NCBI RefSeq assembly: GCF_028769735.1
Contig: NC_088179.1
Coordinates: forward strand, 5,464,001-5,528,000
Direction: 5' to 3'
Source of the DNA: Zonotrichia leucophrys gambelii
Lineage: Eukaryota > Chordata > Aves > Passeriformes > Passerellidae
DNA length: 64,000 bases
The notes under the pieces were generated by a model. The model did not search any database, had not been told where the DNA came from, and saw nothing but the letters and a program-made list of their open reading frames with translations. Within the stretch, counting starts at the first letter, position 1. Each line of letters starts with the position of its first letter. Positions 1-11,476 of the stretch are shown here, piece after piece. The position numbers were made by a program, and so were the translations under genes.

Positions 1-92
1 GGAATTTCCATCTTCAGCACTAACCCACTGGAAAATGACCTCTTGGATAAGCAGAAACCCCAGACGGTGCTGCACCTCTGGTGGGAGGCTCC

Positions 93-154
93 TGGTTTGG
101 TTTGGTTTGGTCTGGTTTGGTTTGGTTTGGTTTGGTTTGGTTTGGTTTGGTTTG
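93..154. repeat. (TTTGG)n microsatellite
   Basis: About twelve head-to-tail copies of the pentamer TTTGG, with one unit interrupted by a C (TCTGG). Open frames on both strands here (runs of VWFGL and of QTKPN) are products of the repeat and are not coding. Confidence 0.95.
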
Positions 155-365
155 TCCCACTGCAGTGATCCCTTTGTGGTGCAGAGCAGAGCAGGGACTG
201 CCTGCCCAAGCTTTATTCCCAGAAAAGGGCATGGGAAAGATGGGAGCAAGTGCTTAAAAGCATGGGGAGAAACTGCTGAAAAATGCTTCAATTTCCAGCT
301 CTCTCCCAGCATCCCTTTGATGGGGAATGTCGGGAAGAGAGCCCCAGCTTTATGACAGGAATTAA

Positions 366-530
366 GCATCATAAAATCATGGAATGGTTTGGGTTGGAAG
401 GGACAGTCTTGTTCTACCCACCTGCCACAGGCAGGGACACCTTCCAGTTTGTTCCAAGCCCTGTCCAACCTGGCCTTGGCCACTTCCAGGGAGGCAACAG
501 CCACAGCCTCTCTGGGAGGAAGAGAAGACA
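366..530 (-). mobile_element. CR1 LINE fragment, 3' end
   Basis: The element enters at its 3' end on the left (a degraded octamer followed by the ATGGTTTGGGTTGGAAGG box) and runs into the C-terminal ORF2 region, where the cleavage-site-like 'CAGGGACACC' and 'CAACCTGGCCTTGG' blocks are recognisable. It is lost after the 'CAGCCACAGC' block. Several small insertions and deletions show that it is old and inactive. Confidence 0.9.
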
Positions 531-3029
531 TTGCTCCTGATCCAAGTAGCTCCTCTGAAGTTCTCCTGTTACTTTGGCAAGATGGGCAGACAAGCCACTG
601 GAATAGCTGTGAGCCAGGGACTCCAGGCCAACCAGGGATACTCCAGCTTCTCCAGCTCATTCCTGTTTTTTCTTTCCAGAATATGAAACGTCTGCCCTTG
701 GACTACTTATAGGTTCTGTAAGGTTCTACTGTCACGGTTCTATAAACTTCCAGAAGCTGAACTGGCTCCTGGAAACTTCTCTGGTGGCAAACTCACTGTC
801 CACATCCCACTGGCTCCACCCTTCAGTGAACTGAACCATTTCCATGCCAGGGAATGGGAATGGGTGGAACATCCCTGAATGTCCCCAGCACAAGTGTGGT
901 TGGCCATGGTGGATGATCCATGTCCCAGCTCATCCCTGGCATTAGCACAGGCCAAAGGCAGTGCCTGGGTGTCAGTGCTGTGGCACTCCCAGGGATGGAG
1001 CACCAGGGTCAGCAGCACTCCAGAGCTCCGAGCCAGCCAGAGGAGGCTGGATGTGATGGCAGTAATGAACAGCACGGCTCCAAATTAAAATCCAGCTAAT
1101 GCAAAGGGCAGGCACCTCACCTGTCACTCTGCCGCGTCTCCGCAGAGCTGTCGGACTCTGCTGAGCTCACAACTCTGGGTGCCCTGACCCGGGGGGGCTG
1201 AGGCTGCTGTGCCATTCTAATGATGCTCCCAAGGGGAGCAGGGTGAAGGGCTCGAGGAAGGAGGGCTCGAGGGCAGCCACCTTTATTTAATGCACCATGA
1301 CAGTGCATAGCTAAGGCTCTTTATTTTGCTGAGAGGTGGCAGTTCCAGCGCGGGGCTGATCAAGTCTGTCCCAATCTTACCAATGACAGTGCTTAACTTT
1401 TGTCTCCTTCCTGACTCTTCCTCCTTGCTACTTCCACTTGGAGGTGAGTGTTTTGTCCTTCAACAAGAGACTAAGCTGTGAGACCTTGCTAATACTGGTT
1501 CTTTCCTCCTACTTGACAAGAACAAGGAAATCTCTCCCACCCCTGCCCTTCCCCATATCCACCTCCCCAAAAGTTAGGAGATTTTCATTATGGGAGAGTG
1601 AACACAAATAGAAACTTCCTTTTGTTTCCCTTGAAGGTCTTCTCCAAGCAGAGCAGGAGAGTGGGGCAGGAGGCCACTCTTAGATCCAGGTCACCTTTCA
1701 CAGCTGCAGCTTTGATTTGAAAATGAACTTGGAAAGCTGGGGAAGGAGTGTTTGTCAGGAGAGTGCTTTGGAGGAGGAGAGCTTTGTGTCTTGGAAGCCA
1801 TAAAACCACTTCTGGGAGCTTTGTCTTACTCCTTAAGAGGCATTGTGCTTTATTGAGGATTCAGTGAGGCTCTTGCAGGTTGAGAAAACAGCTTGGACCA
1901 ACTCTGTGTGCAGGAGGTGAGTGGCGTGGGAAGAAATCCATTAAGGAGCCCAAGTGAGAAAACTGCTGGGTTGTGCCCCCAGGTGTTTTCCTCCTCAGGA
2001 ATGCCTGCCATGGTGCTGTTATCATCTCCAGAAAGAAAAGAGCTAATTGTCCTTGCTGTTTGTTCAGATGCTAGTAACCCCCATCAGGTTCTCCAGGCAG
2101 TCACTGTGGGGAACTCTCTGGCTCCCCTGGGCTCACTGGGCACCTTTCCCCTTCCAGAGTGGAGTGAGGATGCAGCAAAGATGCATCTCTTAGCATGGAG
2201 GAGTAGGAAGACCTTAACTCCACTTCCTGCATTTCCTGCATGCATTTCCCACTGCATGCAGCATGGGGACACAAGGCTGAGGGTGGCATCACTGCAGGGC
2301 TGGAATGGGACTTGCTGGGGCAACTGTGGGGTGCAGGGGGAGAGCTCCTACCCCAGCTCAAAATGGGGGTCCATTCAATTCCAACAGGTGGGCAGAGCAA
2401 GAGAGCAGCTGCCATGGTGCCAAACTCCTAAGGAATGTAGAGCTCAGGAATTCTGTCCTGATAGCCCTTGCAGGGCTCAGCTGTCGCTGTCCCTCTGGGC
2501 TTTGCCCTCCCCTTCCCACATTTTGTGAGGCAGGAGGGGAATTGAAGCCCAGGGACCTGGCAAGGGGCACCTCGGAGGGCTCAGCATCCATCGATCCGTC
2601 AGGAGCTGAGCACAGGGCATCTGCTGACTGGGGAAACAGCCCAGTGATAAATTGGATCAGAAAAACCACGGGATATTGGCGCTTGGGATGCAGGAGAGCA
2701 GGGACAGTGCTAAGGGAGAAGGGGCATAATGAATGGCTCCTTCTCAGAGGCCTGGGAATGCTGCCTATGCAGTTTGTGCTGTCCAGGTGGGACAAGGAGA
2801 TGGGAAATATCTCTGGGCCCTGGTCTGAGGTTTGGGCTGTGGCCTCTGTCTGGGCTCTGCACCTGCTGCCATTTCCAGGGTTGCGGCTGGTCAGTGGGGC
2901 TGGCACAAAGTGAAGAGTGACATGACTGATGACAGACTGAGAAGTCCTGGGAAACTGAGCTGTCAAATGGTTGCTCCGCTTTGCCTGGAGGAAGAGGGGA
3001 GGGAAAAGGCTTCTGAATCCACTTTCTTC
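531..3029. other. Unique noncoding stretch
   Basis: No repeat family or coding exon is recognised in these 2.5 kb. Positions 1085-1400 differ from the surroundings: about nine CpGs in some 250 bp, two CTCGAGG motifs, and an AT-rich flank with 'TTTATTTAATGCACC'. This could be a conserved element. The longest open frames (211 aa plus strand from 1893; 224 aa minus strand ending in the neighbouring CR1) have no recognisable domain and overlap other open frames. Confidence 0.5.
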
Positions 3030-3030
3030 C

Positions 3031-3268
3031 ATAGAGTCATAGAATAGGCTGTGTTGGAAGGGACCCCAAGGATCATCCAGTCCAACTCCTGGCCCTGCAC
3101 AGACACCCCATCAATCCCACTCTGTGCATCCCTGAGAGCATTGTCCAAACTCCCCTCTGGCAGCCCTGGGGCTGTGCCCATTCCCTGGGGAGCCTGGGCA
3201 GTTCCCAGCACCCTCTGAGGGAAGAATCTTTCCCTGATGTCCAGCCTGAACATCCCCTGACAGAGGGG
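3031..3268 (-). mobile_element. CR1 LINE fragment (CTGCACAGACA-type subfamily)
   Basis: It begins with the 3' octamer 'CATAGAGTCATAGAAT' and continues through 'TCATCCAGTCCAACTCC'. The minus-strand reading still shows the CR1 ORF2 C-terminal signature FRLDIRERFFPQRV, where the avian consensus is close to FRLDIRKNFFTERV. It belongs to a different subfamily from the copy at 366, and shares the 'CCCTGCACAGACA' variant with the copy at 17.3 kb. Truncated on the right. Confidence 0.92.
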
Positions 3269-3530
3269 TCATCCTCAGCAGATCCCTGGTCCTAACTCTG
3301 TGCTCTTTGCCTCAGAGGACCTGCAGCACTGCAAGACCAATGAGGGACCTTGCTTGAGGTCAGGGCCAGGCTCAGGCTTCCCCTTTCAGAGGGCGAGGAT
3401 CGAGTCATGCAACAGTGCCTAAGCTGCTTCCCAAGTCCTCAAAGCAGAGCTTAAGGCAGTGAAGCGATGCCAGCAGCACAAGGAGGAATCACTGACAAAC
3501 TGAGGCTGCAGGTGTGGCATTCCAGGGAAA

Positions 3531-3948
3531 TGTGGCATTCACATTCCCTGGAAAAATCCCTTTGCCCAGGATTCTCCTCCTGGGAAGCTAAGAAGCCTCA
3601 GAGAAAAGGGAAACAATTCTTATCTCATTTGCTTCTCCTGTGTTTTGTTTATGTAGAATGTGTTTGGAGATTGTTTATCCACAGGTGATTGTTTCATTGG
3701 ATTCTGCTGTGAGCTGTTTTCACTCTTTGGCCAATCAGGACCAAGCTGTGTCAGGACTCTGGAGAGAGTCACCAGTTTTCATTATTATCTTTTTAGCACT
3801 CTGTAAGTATCCTTTCTGTATTCTTTAGTATAATATAGTATTCTTTAATATATTATAGTATCATAAAATAATAAATTAGCCTTCTGAGAACATGGAGTCA
3901 GATTCATTGTTCCTTCCCTCATCAGAGCACCCCACAAATACGATAGGC
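3531..3948 (+). mobile_element. Solo LTR of a songbird endogenous retrovirus (family A, copy 1)
   Basis: It starts TGTGGCATTC and ends near 'CCCCACAAATACGATA'. U3 contains 'GGCCAATCAGG' (a CCAAT-type site). An AT-rich 'TAGTATAATATAG' stretch precedes a polyadenylation signal AATAAA at 3870-3875, followed by the U5-like block 'CCTTCTGAGAACATGGAGTC'. A related copy lies inverted at 5657-6117. There is no internal retroviral sequence beside it, so it is a solo LTR. Just upstream, 3512-3527 repeats part of the LTR start. Family assignment (ERVL- or ERVK-like) is uncertain. Confidence 0.8.
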
Positions 3949-4082
3949 AGGGGATCCAGGAGCTGGGGAAATGGCAAGGGGAGCACCTGGAACCAGGTGA
4001 GCTCAATCTGCTGCTGCCTGGAAAAGAGGGATGGGTTTGTGGGTGGGTGGGGAAATCAGAAAGGATTAATGCATGCCCTGCT

Positions 4083-4194
4083 GTGGGAGTGAGCTACACA
4101 CACATTGATCCTTCTGCATGATGATCCAGAGGAGCTGAGGATGGGACATTCATCAGGAGACTCAGTGGAGCTTAAATATCTCCTGATCACACAG
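4083..4194. repeat. 112-bp dispersed repeat, copy 1
   Basis: It aligns without gaps to 6615-6726 with about 12 mismatches (roughly 89% identity), mostly transitions. Flanking bases diverge abruptly on both sides. It contains an (AC)-rich start and the block 'CATCAGGAGACTCA'. The family is not recognised. It could be a low-copy interspersed repeat or a local duplication. Confidence 0.85.
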
Positions 4195-5656
4195 TAGCTG
4201 CAGGAATGCTCAACATCTGCCACTCTCTGCCAGGAAGGGATTTCCATGCCAGGTCCTGCTCCTCTGGAGACTCTGTCATTCCCTTCCAGGGTGGGAGAGG
4301 GCAGGAAAAGAGCTGCTGTAGGGACTGGTGTGCCACTGGGATGTGTTTTCAGAGGAGCTGGAGACAAATGGCATCACTAACAGCTTGTGTGGCCGAGCAG
4401 CCAGCAAACCCAGGAACAGCTGGTGCTGCGGACGCCTCTGGAAGGTCTGGATCCATGGAGCCGTGTGGAAATAAACTACCAAGCTGTCAACAGCTCCGCC
4501 ATCCTTCCCAAAGCACGGGAGAGGAGGAAATGGGCTCAGCTGCTGCTCCTCTCAGAGGTGGGAAATGGATTCTGAACCGGGCTGGGGACAGTGGGCTCCT
4601 GCAGCAATGATCACTTGGAACATCTCAATTGTCATGGCTGGTTTGAAGGGAAATCTGGGGCTGCAGGAGCACAGAGAACACCCAGACCATGCTGGAACCA
4701 TGAAATGCCTGGGGAGAGCATATAAATGTGTAACTCTATCCAGAGAAGTTGATTAAAATGTCACAAACTCCTAGGAAAAACCAGGCCTCTCTGCTGGCCC
4801 TAATGGTAGGAGCTGCTTTGGGAAGGTGGGGCTTGCAAAGAGGCACCTCCTGGAGAAACTCAGTGAGCAATTGGGTTGTGAACTGGCTGGAAGGAGACTC
4901 CAGGGAACAGTAACTCCTCCTGAGGAGCAGAGGGCTGGGGGAAGCAGTCAGGCTGGTTCCTGGTTGTCCCCACATTAGGACATGTGCTTAGACCTGTCCG
5001 CATCCCCTGGTACCACCCAAACCCCACTGCTGAGCTCCAGCAAGCCTTTCCTGCAGCACTTCTCTAACTGTGCACAGGCCTTTTTATGGGTGGGTTTTAT
5101 GAGCCATGAGTGTTGGAACTTCCACCAGCTCGGACTAACTTGGGACTGCATCCACAGAGCAAATCCCTCCCCTGGATGCTCAGCATGTGAGTTGGGGGTC
5201 AGGAAACTTGGTGGCTGCTTGAGGTTTGTGGTATAAAACTCTCGCTGGCAAAAGTTCAAGGCAAAGGTCATTAAGATGCAAGACACCTTCCCCTGGAGAA
5301 TGAGTTTGCTAATTAAAAATGCATTAATAAATCCAACGTTTCAGGCACAGACACGGTGAAGGAGCAGTCAGGAGTTATTAAGCAGAGTGAGGAGGCAGGA
5401 GCAGAGGAGTCCAAGTGCTGAGCCCCTGGCACAGGCCCTCCCTGAGGAAGTCACTGAGGTGGATGTGCTGGTGGGTTGGGAAGGGAGGAGATAACACATG
5501 GGAAGAGCTCTGCTTGTCTCCAGCCCTGTGAGCAGCCATGGCTGTGGATGAGAGTTGGGAAACAGCCTGATGTGCCCCTGGAACAGCTGGAACCTGTCAC
5601 CTGCTACCCTTGCTGGTGCCAGAGTCACCAAGCAGCCCCAGGCACCTGTGGGTTCC
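4195..5656. other. Unique noncoding stretch between repeats
   Basis: No gene or known repeat is recognised. The segment 5255-5350 is AT-rich with 'GCTAATTAAAAATGCATTAATAAA' type homeodomain cores (TAATTA, ATTAAT) and could be a conserved noncoding element. The rest is of mixed composition without distinctive structure. Confidence 0.45.
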
Positions 5657-6117
5657 TGTGGTGTTTGTGAGCTCCCCAGGACGAGGTGAGAGATGAGACT
5701 CTGACTCCATGTTCTCAGAAGGCTGATTTATTATATTGTATTGTATATATTATATATATATATTTATATATTGTTTATATTATATTATTTATATTCTATT
5801 ATTTATGTTATATTAACTATACTAAAGAAAGAAATTATACAGACAGAAGGTTTAACAAGAATGATAATAAAAACTCGTGACTGACTCCTCAGAGTCTGAC
5901 ACAGCTGATGGTGATTGGTCATTAAACAAAAACAATTTACATGGAACCAATGAAACACGCACCTGTTGGTAAACAATGTCCAGACCACATTCCAAAGCAG
6001 CCAAACACAGGAGAAGCGAATCAGGTAATTATTATTTACATTTTTCTCTGAGGCTTCTCATCTTCCCTGGAGAAGAAATCCTGGTGAATGGATTTTTCGG
6101 GAAATATCATGGTGACA
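5657..6117 (-). mobile_element. Solo LTR of a songbird endogenous retrovirus (family A, copy 2, inverted)
   Basis: On the minus strand it starts TGTCACC and ends ...CACCACA. The polyadenylation signal lies at 5727-5732 (TTTATT on plus). The block 'GACTCCATGTTCTCAGAAGG' is the reverse complement of the U5 block in the copy at 3531, and 'CTGACACAGCTGATGGTGATTGG' matches its U3. The AT-rich part (5733-5825, TATATA-rich) is longer than in copy 1. Unique sequence lies on both sides, so this is a solo LTR, not one end of a provirus with copy 1, which would require the same orientation. Confidence 0.8.
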
Positions 6118-6614
6118 GCTTCCCTCCAGAGGCTGCTCAGGTGGAGCTGCTCAGGGCTTCTCCTCAGCATGGCATCACCTTCTGCATGGTACCAAACCAT
6201 GTTCCTCCTTCCCCATGTGGATTTTGGCATTCCAGCCCCACCTGGTCCGTGGGAGGACTGGCTGGGTACCCAGGCAGCCCACAGGGGGTTAAATTCTGTC
6301 TCCTGGGTTAATGCTGTCCCAGGTGACCCCAGCAGAACATTATTTACTGAGGACACGGAGCAGGCAATCACTCTGCAGGAGCAGGTGATAAATCTCGTTA
6401 CATCCCAGCGATCCCATCACTGTTCCTCACCACAGGGGCAGCCTGGGCTTCTCCAGGGGCATGAGGATGGATTTTGCTGTCCTTAAAGCAGGAGGACACG
6501 TTGGCAAACCAAACACTGGGTTCCGCAGGATCCTTTCAGGAACAAACCGTAGGGAGGCTGACCATGGGGTGCTGGTGTCATCAGTGGGTCTGGATGGTCA
6601 CCTCCTGGAGGGAA
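6118..6614. other. Unique noncoding stretch
   Basis: Nothing recognisable apart from a short imperfect duplication of GCTGCTCAG near 6130-6155. No coding signal. Confidence 0.4.
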
Positions 6615-6726
6615 GTGGGGATGAGCCACACACACATTGCCCCTTCTGCATGGTGATCCAGAGGAGCTGAGGGTGGGATGTTCATCAGGAGACTCAATGG
6701 AGCTAAAATACCTCCTGATCACACAG
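6615..6726. repeat. 112-bp dispersed repeat, copy 2
   Basis: Partner of 4083-4194 in direct orientation and 2,532 bp away. The minus-strand frames of both copies start with similar peptides (IRRYFSSIESPDE here, IRRYLSSTESPDE in copy 1). This follows from the nucleotide identity and is not evidence of coding. Confidence 0.85.
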
Positions 6727-7109
6727 GAGATATTTAATTAGAGTGACTTCCAAGGAAAGACCCAACTAACTTCCAAGGAAAGTTCCTCAGCTCACAGTCA
6801 CCTTTTCTGCCTGCATTTCTGGTAGCTCATCTCCTGGAAAGTCTGCAGGCTCTGGCTGGTCCAGAGACACCCCCAATTTCCTGCCCACTCCCAATGATCC
6901 AGGTGCTCCTTGCATCCATGAATTATTAGCCAATCTCCCCTCAGTGTGAGAGCTGTTCTATAGAGGCATTTGTCAGGTCCTTTTGATACGAGAGAGATTT
7001 GCCAGCAATTAATGCTTCCCATTAAAATCACCATGTGCCAGGAGCAGAGAGGGACTAATTTATTGTCCTGCACCCTCTGCTCTGCATGGAGCACTGCTGC
7101 AGGGCTACA

Positions 7110-7205
7110 TGGAATCATTAGGGTTGGAAAAACCCTCCAAGGTCATGCAGTCCACAGCCATTAACCCAAGCCCACCACTCACCCACACTCTCAAGCATCA
7201 CACCT
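7110..7205 (-). mobile_element. CR1 LINE fragment, 3' end only
   Basis: Carries 'GGAATCATTAGGGTTGGAAAAACC' and 'CAGTCCACAGCCATTAACCCA', the pattern of the older CR1 subfamilies that also appear at 43.65 and 55.95 kb. Only the terminal 95 bp or so remain. Confidence 0.88.
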
Positions 7206-8548
7206 CTGCAGATGTGAGGGGATTATTCCATGCTGGAATGTCACTGAGGGATGTGTTGGGGGTCCTTGAACTTAGTGACAGGAGCATTCCTAGAGTAGAG
7301 GTCAAGGATAAGGGGAAATAAAAGCTCCATGCTCCAAAACTGTTACAAGAAGTCACAGCTGATGTTCTGGAGCTGCTCTGTTCTCTGAAAATGTTGAAAC
7401 CCTTCCCTCAGTCTGTGCCCATCTTCATCTTTTGCAGGAAGATGTGACCTTGTCCTTCTTGGGAAGAGTCTTCTTGGCTGGTCAGGGAAGATATGTTCCT
7501 GCCTTGTCAACCTCCTCAAGCACCTCAGAGTGGGAATGGCCATCGATAAATGGATTTTTCTTGGCTCTCGCCCTGCCCGGTTTAATTCTTGGGTAATTTA
7601 CTGTGCCATTTCCTGACGTGCTGCTGAAATGTGCAGCAGGGAGAGGCAAGAGAGGAGCCAGAGCTCGTCTGAGGAGATGGGGGTCAGGTCCTGGTGGAGG
7701 AGGGGATGTCCCAGAGTGTCACTGAGTGCAGCTGATGTGGTGTCCAGAGAGGGTTGCTGTTAATTGAATTGAAGAAGACAAATGGCCCTCAGCTCCGTCT
7801 CCAAAGGACAATAACTGCACTGATAATGAAGCTGAACTCCCTCATCCTGATCCCAGGCATCCGTGGAGTTATGTAATTGATGGAATATCATTAAGAAAGA
7901 GGAAGATGTCCAAATACAGGCAGGGGGGGAAAGGGGGGAAGTTTACAGAATTTGCTGAGATCTGATGCTTACAGCTCCAGAGCCAGCTTTTCTGAAGCAT
8001 GGAGACCTTTGAGTCACATTTTTCATCCTCCTTCCCTGTTTTTTTTCAAGGCAAAATTACATTCCAAGCAATGATTGCAGTGACATTACGCTCAAGCGAT
8101 CAAAAACTGTTTTGCTGCACCAGTGTCAGCTGCTAAAGGGACAAGTGCCTGTGATGAATGTTTGATACCTGCCCATCTTCCCTGGATGGATCCCGGGAGG
8201 AGGACAGGACACAGCTGGATCAGCTCAGCGTTCCCCTGGCATTTCCAAGGCCTCTGGAGCTGCGTTTCTCAAAGAGCTCCAGGCCAGCTTTGCAGGGTGG
8301 TTATCACACCTGATGCTGCTTTGATAAGCAGCCTTTGGCTGTGGGACCGAGGAGCTTTCCTGAGAGAAAACACCAATTTGTCATCACTGAACCTTTCTGC
8401 AGGTGCTGAACAGCCTCAGATGAGGAAAAGGCTCTCTGTTACCCAGGCTGGAACTAAAGCTCCAGCAAAATGTGGTGGCATTCCATGTGCTACCAGTCCC
8501 AAACCCCCCAGACCAAGGAGGGGGAACCAGGGGTATTTGGGAGCTGCG
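7206..8548. other. Unique noncoding stretch, partly enhancer-like
   Basis: No gene seen. Positions 7740-7920 (with 'GTTAATTGAATTGAAG', 'TATGTAATTGATGG') and 8050-8115 ('AAATTACATTCCAAGC') are AT-rich with many ATTA/AATT cores, and look like candidate conserved noncoding elements. The 144-aa plus frame from 8123 has no recognisable domain. Confidence 0.4.
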
Positions 8549-8652
8549 GGGTGTTGATAAATTGATAGTAAATAAATTGATTGTCGAGAAATTGATAATA
8601 GAATGGTGATAAATTGAGAAACTGAGAAATTGATACATTGCTGGGTGTTGAT
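8549..8652. repeat. Degenerate AAATTGATA minisatellite
   Basis: At least five imperfect copies of a roughly 9-19 bp unit built around AAATTGATA. The array is bracketed by identical 9-bp direct repeats GGTGTTGAT at 8550-8558 and 8644-8652. No coding potential. Confidence 0.7.
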
Positions 8653-8683
8653 GCCATGAATTCTATTCACAAAATAATGTCAT

Positions 8684-8810
8684 AGAGTCCCTGGATGGTT
8701 TGGGGTGGGAGAGGACTTTAATGTCACTTTGTTCCACTCCCAGCCATGGGCAGGGACACCTTCCACTAGGCCAGGTTGCTCCAAGCCCCATCCAGCCTGG
8801 CATGGAGGGA
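8684..8810 (-). mobile_element. CR1 LINE fragment, 3' end
   Basis: The copy runs from 'CATAGAGTCCCTGGATGG' through 'CAGGGACACCTTCCACTAGG' and 'CCCATCCAGCCTGG', then stops abruptly. It is of the same young-looking subfamily as the 52.4 and 58.2 kb copies. Confidence 0.92.
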
Positions 8811-10921
8811 TCCCACCCTTCACATTCCCTCTGCTCATTCCCCACACCGTGTGGATCCTTGGGAGCACCTTCTGGAGCTCAGAGCTGAGGATGCAGGCAG
8901 TGGGAGGAGGACACAGGTAAATCTGGAAGCAGGACTACCACTGCTGTTCCAGAAACCTTGAGCACAGTTTTCCATAACAGCCCCATCTCATAACTGCGTG
9001 CTCTCCTCTAACACCACCTAAGTGATTTCCCCCTAGGCAGTAAGGTTAAGTCATAGGAAACAATTTCTATTTTTAATAACATTTTTGCTAAATATCCTGT
9101 CCCTGACTTTTCCCCAGAGGCTCCGAATCCATCTGCAATAAGGGGGCTTTCAAAGGGCTTTAATAATAAATATAATACCACCATTCTTTTATGCTTGTAA
9201 CTATTCATGCTTGACTGAATTCCCTGATCTTTTTATGGGGCTGTTGAAATATATTGTGTAAGTCAAGGGCAGGCCTGGGTTTAATCTTCTTGTGCTCCCC
9301 TGCTTTAATTCCCTTTATCTCCAGGTAACAGCCCGGATAATGCTGTCCTGGTGTTCCATGTTATCCATATACAATGGAACCACGTCCATAATCAACCCTG
9401 CTGTCCCCAGGGTGAGGAGAACCCTGTTTTCCAAGAAAAATGCAAAATTCACCAGAGTATCTTCTCAGCCCAGCCCTATTTGTGTCTTGCTCATGTTCCT
9501 TCCCCATTCCTTTTATTTACTCCCAGATACCACAGCTCTTAGAGATCCTTTACCTTTCCTTTCTGACACTGCTCTGGACACCCTCAGGAAGCAAAGCTCC
9601 TCTCTCCAAAGGTTCCAGGGATGAGTTGCTGTTGAAGATTGCAATGCAAGATGTTTTCAGTTACCACCTGTACGACATTTTATCTTTGTCAAGTGGGCAG
9701 TTTGCTTTATCTCTCTCTTTGAGTGACCACAATCACTCCTCCCTGGGAGAGGACATCTGCTGATAACAGCTATTGAATGTCACTGCATGGCTGATAAGAA
9801 CTACAGTATCCCATTGGGAGATGTGAGCCCAGAGGGAGGAGCCAAGCATTCCTACCCAGATGTAATCCAGAGGTTTGAGACACCAGCATGGCTTCTCCAT
9901 GGGATTCCCCAGAGGAACAGCAGCTGCCTCTCCTTCCACTGGATCTTCAGAGGAAGAATCCATCCTTCTCTACAGGATCCCTGCTCCAGCAGAACCACCC
10001 CTGACACTGCAGGAGGGCTGAGCCACAATTCCAATGGGACTGCCACCAACACCCTGACCCACAGGGTGTCAGGTTAGGTTCTGACTCTGGCAGTGTTGTT
10101 CTAGTGTACTGCATTGTTTGTTTTATCCTTTTCAAGAGCTATTATTTCCTGCTCCCATATTTTTTGCCTGAAAGCCCCTTAATTTAAAATTTACAGCAAT
10201 TCAGAGGGGTGGGGAGGGTTCACATTCTCCATTTCAGGAGAGGCTCCTGCCTTCCTTAGCAGACTCCTGTCTTTCCAAACCAAGACACTTGCCCTCACCT
10301 GGGATCCCCCTCACACCCATCCGTCCTCCAGCCACTGCCCCAGCAGCTCCATTTAACCATGTCTGAGCTGTGCTCCAGGAGTTCTGTGTCCTCCTCTCCC
10401 ACCTGCCCTTCCAGGACCTCTGTGGTGCCTTTCCTTGGGCATTCTCCCCTCTGAGCTGTTGGTTTCTCTCTCTGTGACCCTTTTCAGCTCAGAGCTTTCT
10501 CCTGCTGCCCAGCCAGGCTTATGCTGTGCCTTTGCTCAGCTTTCCCTCCTGTCTGTGTTCCAGTGCCAGGGAAGCCCTTGGCTCAGCAGCAGAGCAGAAG
10601 GAGTTTGCCCCTGAGCATGACAGGCAGAATGATGGGAACTTCTGAACTAATTTGCTGTAAACAATGATCCATAATAGGTCACTTGTCTCCTCAGCAACTC
10701 AGCAATTAAGCCCATCAATTGGACTACTGGCAATTAGCACAGGAGGAGCCAGAGGGCCTTTCCAGTGATTTCCATCCCACTGCTTTGGGGGTATTTTGGT
10801 CTTTGGGCTGGGCTGTTTGAGGCCAGGATTCCCTGTGCGTCACCCAAGGGCACTGCAGAACCCAGGATTGGAGGTCTGAAGGCCCCCAGGTGCAGAGGAG
10901 GCTCAGGGTACCCTCCTGAGG
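8811..10921. other. Unique noncoding stretch
   Basis: No gene or known repeat recognised. Positions 9030-9190 and 10640-10745 are AT-rich. The latter has 'GCAATTAAGCCCATCAATTGG' and 'GGCAATTAGC', suggestive of homeodomain-type sites. Positions 10200-10610 are CT-rich and featureless. Confidence 0.4.
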
Positions 10922-11476
10922 TGTCGAAACTCAGTGCATCCCTCCAGGTATCCTGAGTTGCCAGGGGGGCTCAGAGACCCTGGCACACAGCCCAGAACAC
11001 CTGGGGATTTGATTTTGACCCTTGGAGCAAGTTGCCAGCTTTGTATGAGGATGTGAAAGTCACAGAGGTCTGAATAGTGTAATAATAAAATTATCACAGG
11101 GTGAAAATGTAGAATTTAGGATTTTTGGTGTGGGGGTTGTGGGGACAAGATGGAAGAACTTGGGCATGTCCAGCCTTTCTTCTTCTTCTTGTTCTCCATT
11201 TTCTGCAGTGATGTTGGCACTTTGGGATTAGTTTAGAGTAGAAGTGCACTGTCTAACATAGGTGATAGGTATTGGGAATTAAGTGTAAATATGTTATAGG
11301 TAGTTTGTGGTATAAAAGGACAACACCGCCTCTGGGGCGGTCAGAGTACCTGTGGCTGCCCTGCTGAGCAGACCTCAGCTGGGCAGAAATAAAAATTTAT
11401 AGATAAGAATTAATAAACAACTTCAGGACGGAAAAGTGAAGAGTCCAGACTCGTTCAAAGCAGAGACACCCTGCAC
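10922..11476 (+). mobile_element. Solo LTR of a songbird endogenous retrovirus (family B, copy 1)
   Basis: The LTR begins TGTCGAAACTCAG and ends near 'GAGACACCCTGCACA'. A TATA box (TATAAAAGGA) lies at 11311-11320. A GC-rich inverted repeat follows at 11326-11340 (CCGCC / GGCGG), then polyadenylation signals at 11388-11393 and 11412-11417. A short TTC run (about 11178-11192) sits in U3. The copy at 41.62 kb aligns along its whole length except for a large expansion at this TTC run. No internal gag, pol or env sequence lies beside it. Confidence 0.85.
11311..11320 (+). promoter_or_regulatory. LTR TATA box
   Basis: TATAAAAGGA, preceded by 'GTAGTTTGTGG'. The same position in the 41.6-kb copy reads TATAAAAAG (42175-42183). 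It is the likely core promoter of the ancestral LTR. Present activity is unknown. Confidence 0.65.

Noticed and set aside
93..154. Telomere-like G/T repeat
   Set aside because: The unit is TTTGG, not TTAGGG. It is an ordinary pentamer microsatellite.
3531..6117. A provirus bounded by the two family-A LTRs
   Set aside because: The LTRs face opposite directions and the sequence between them shows no gag, pol or env similarity.
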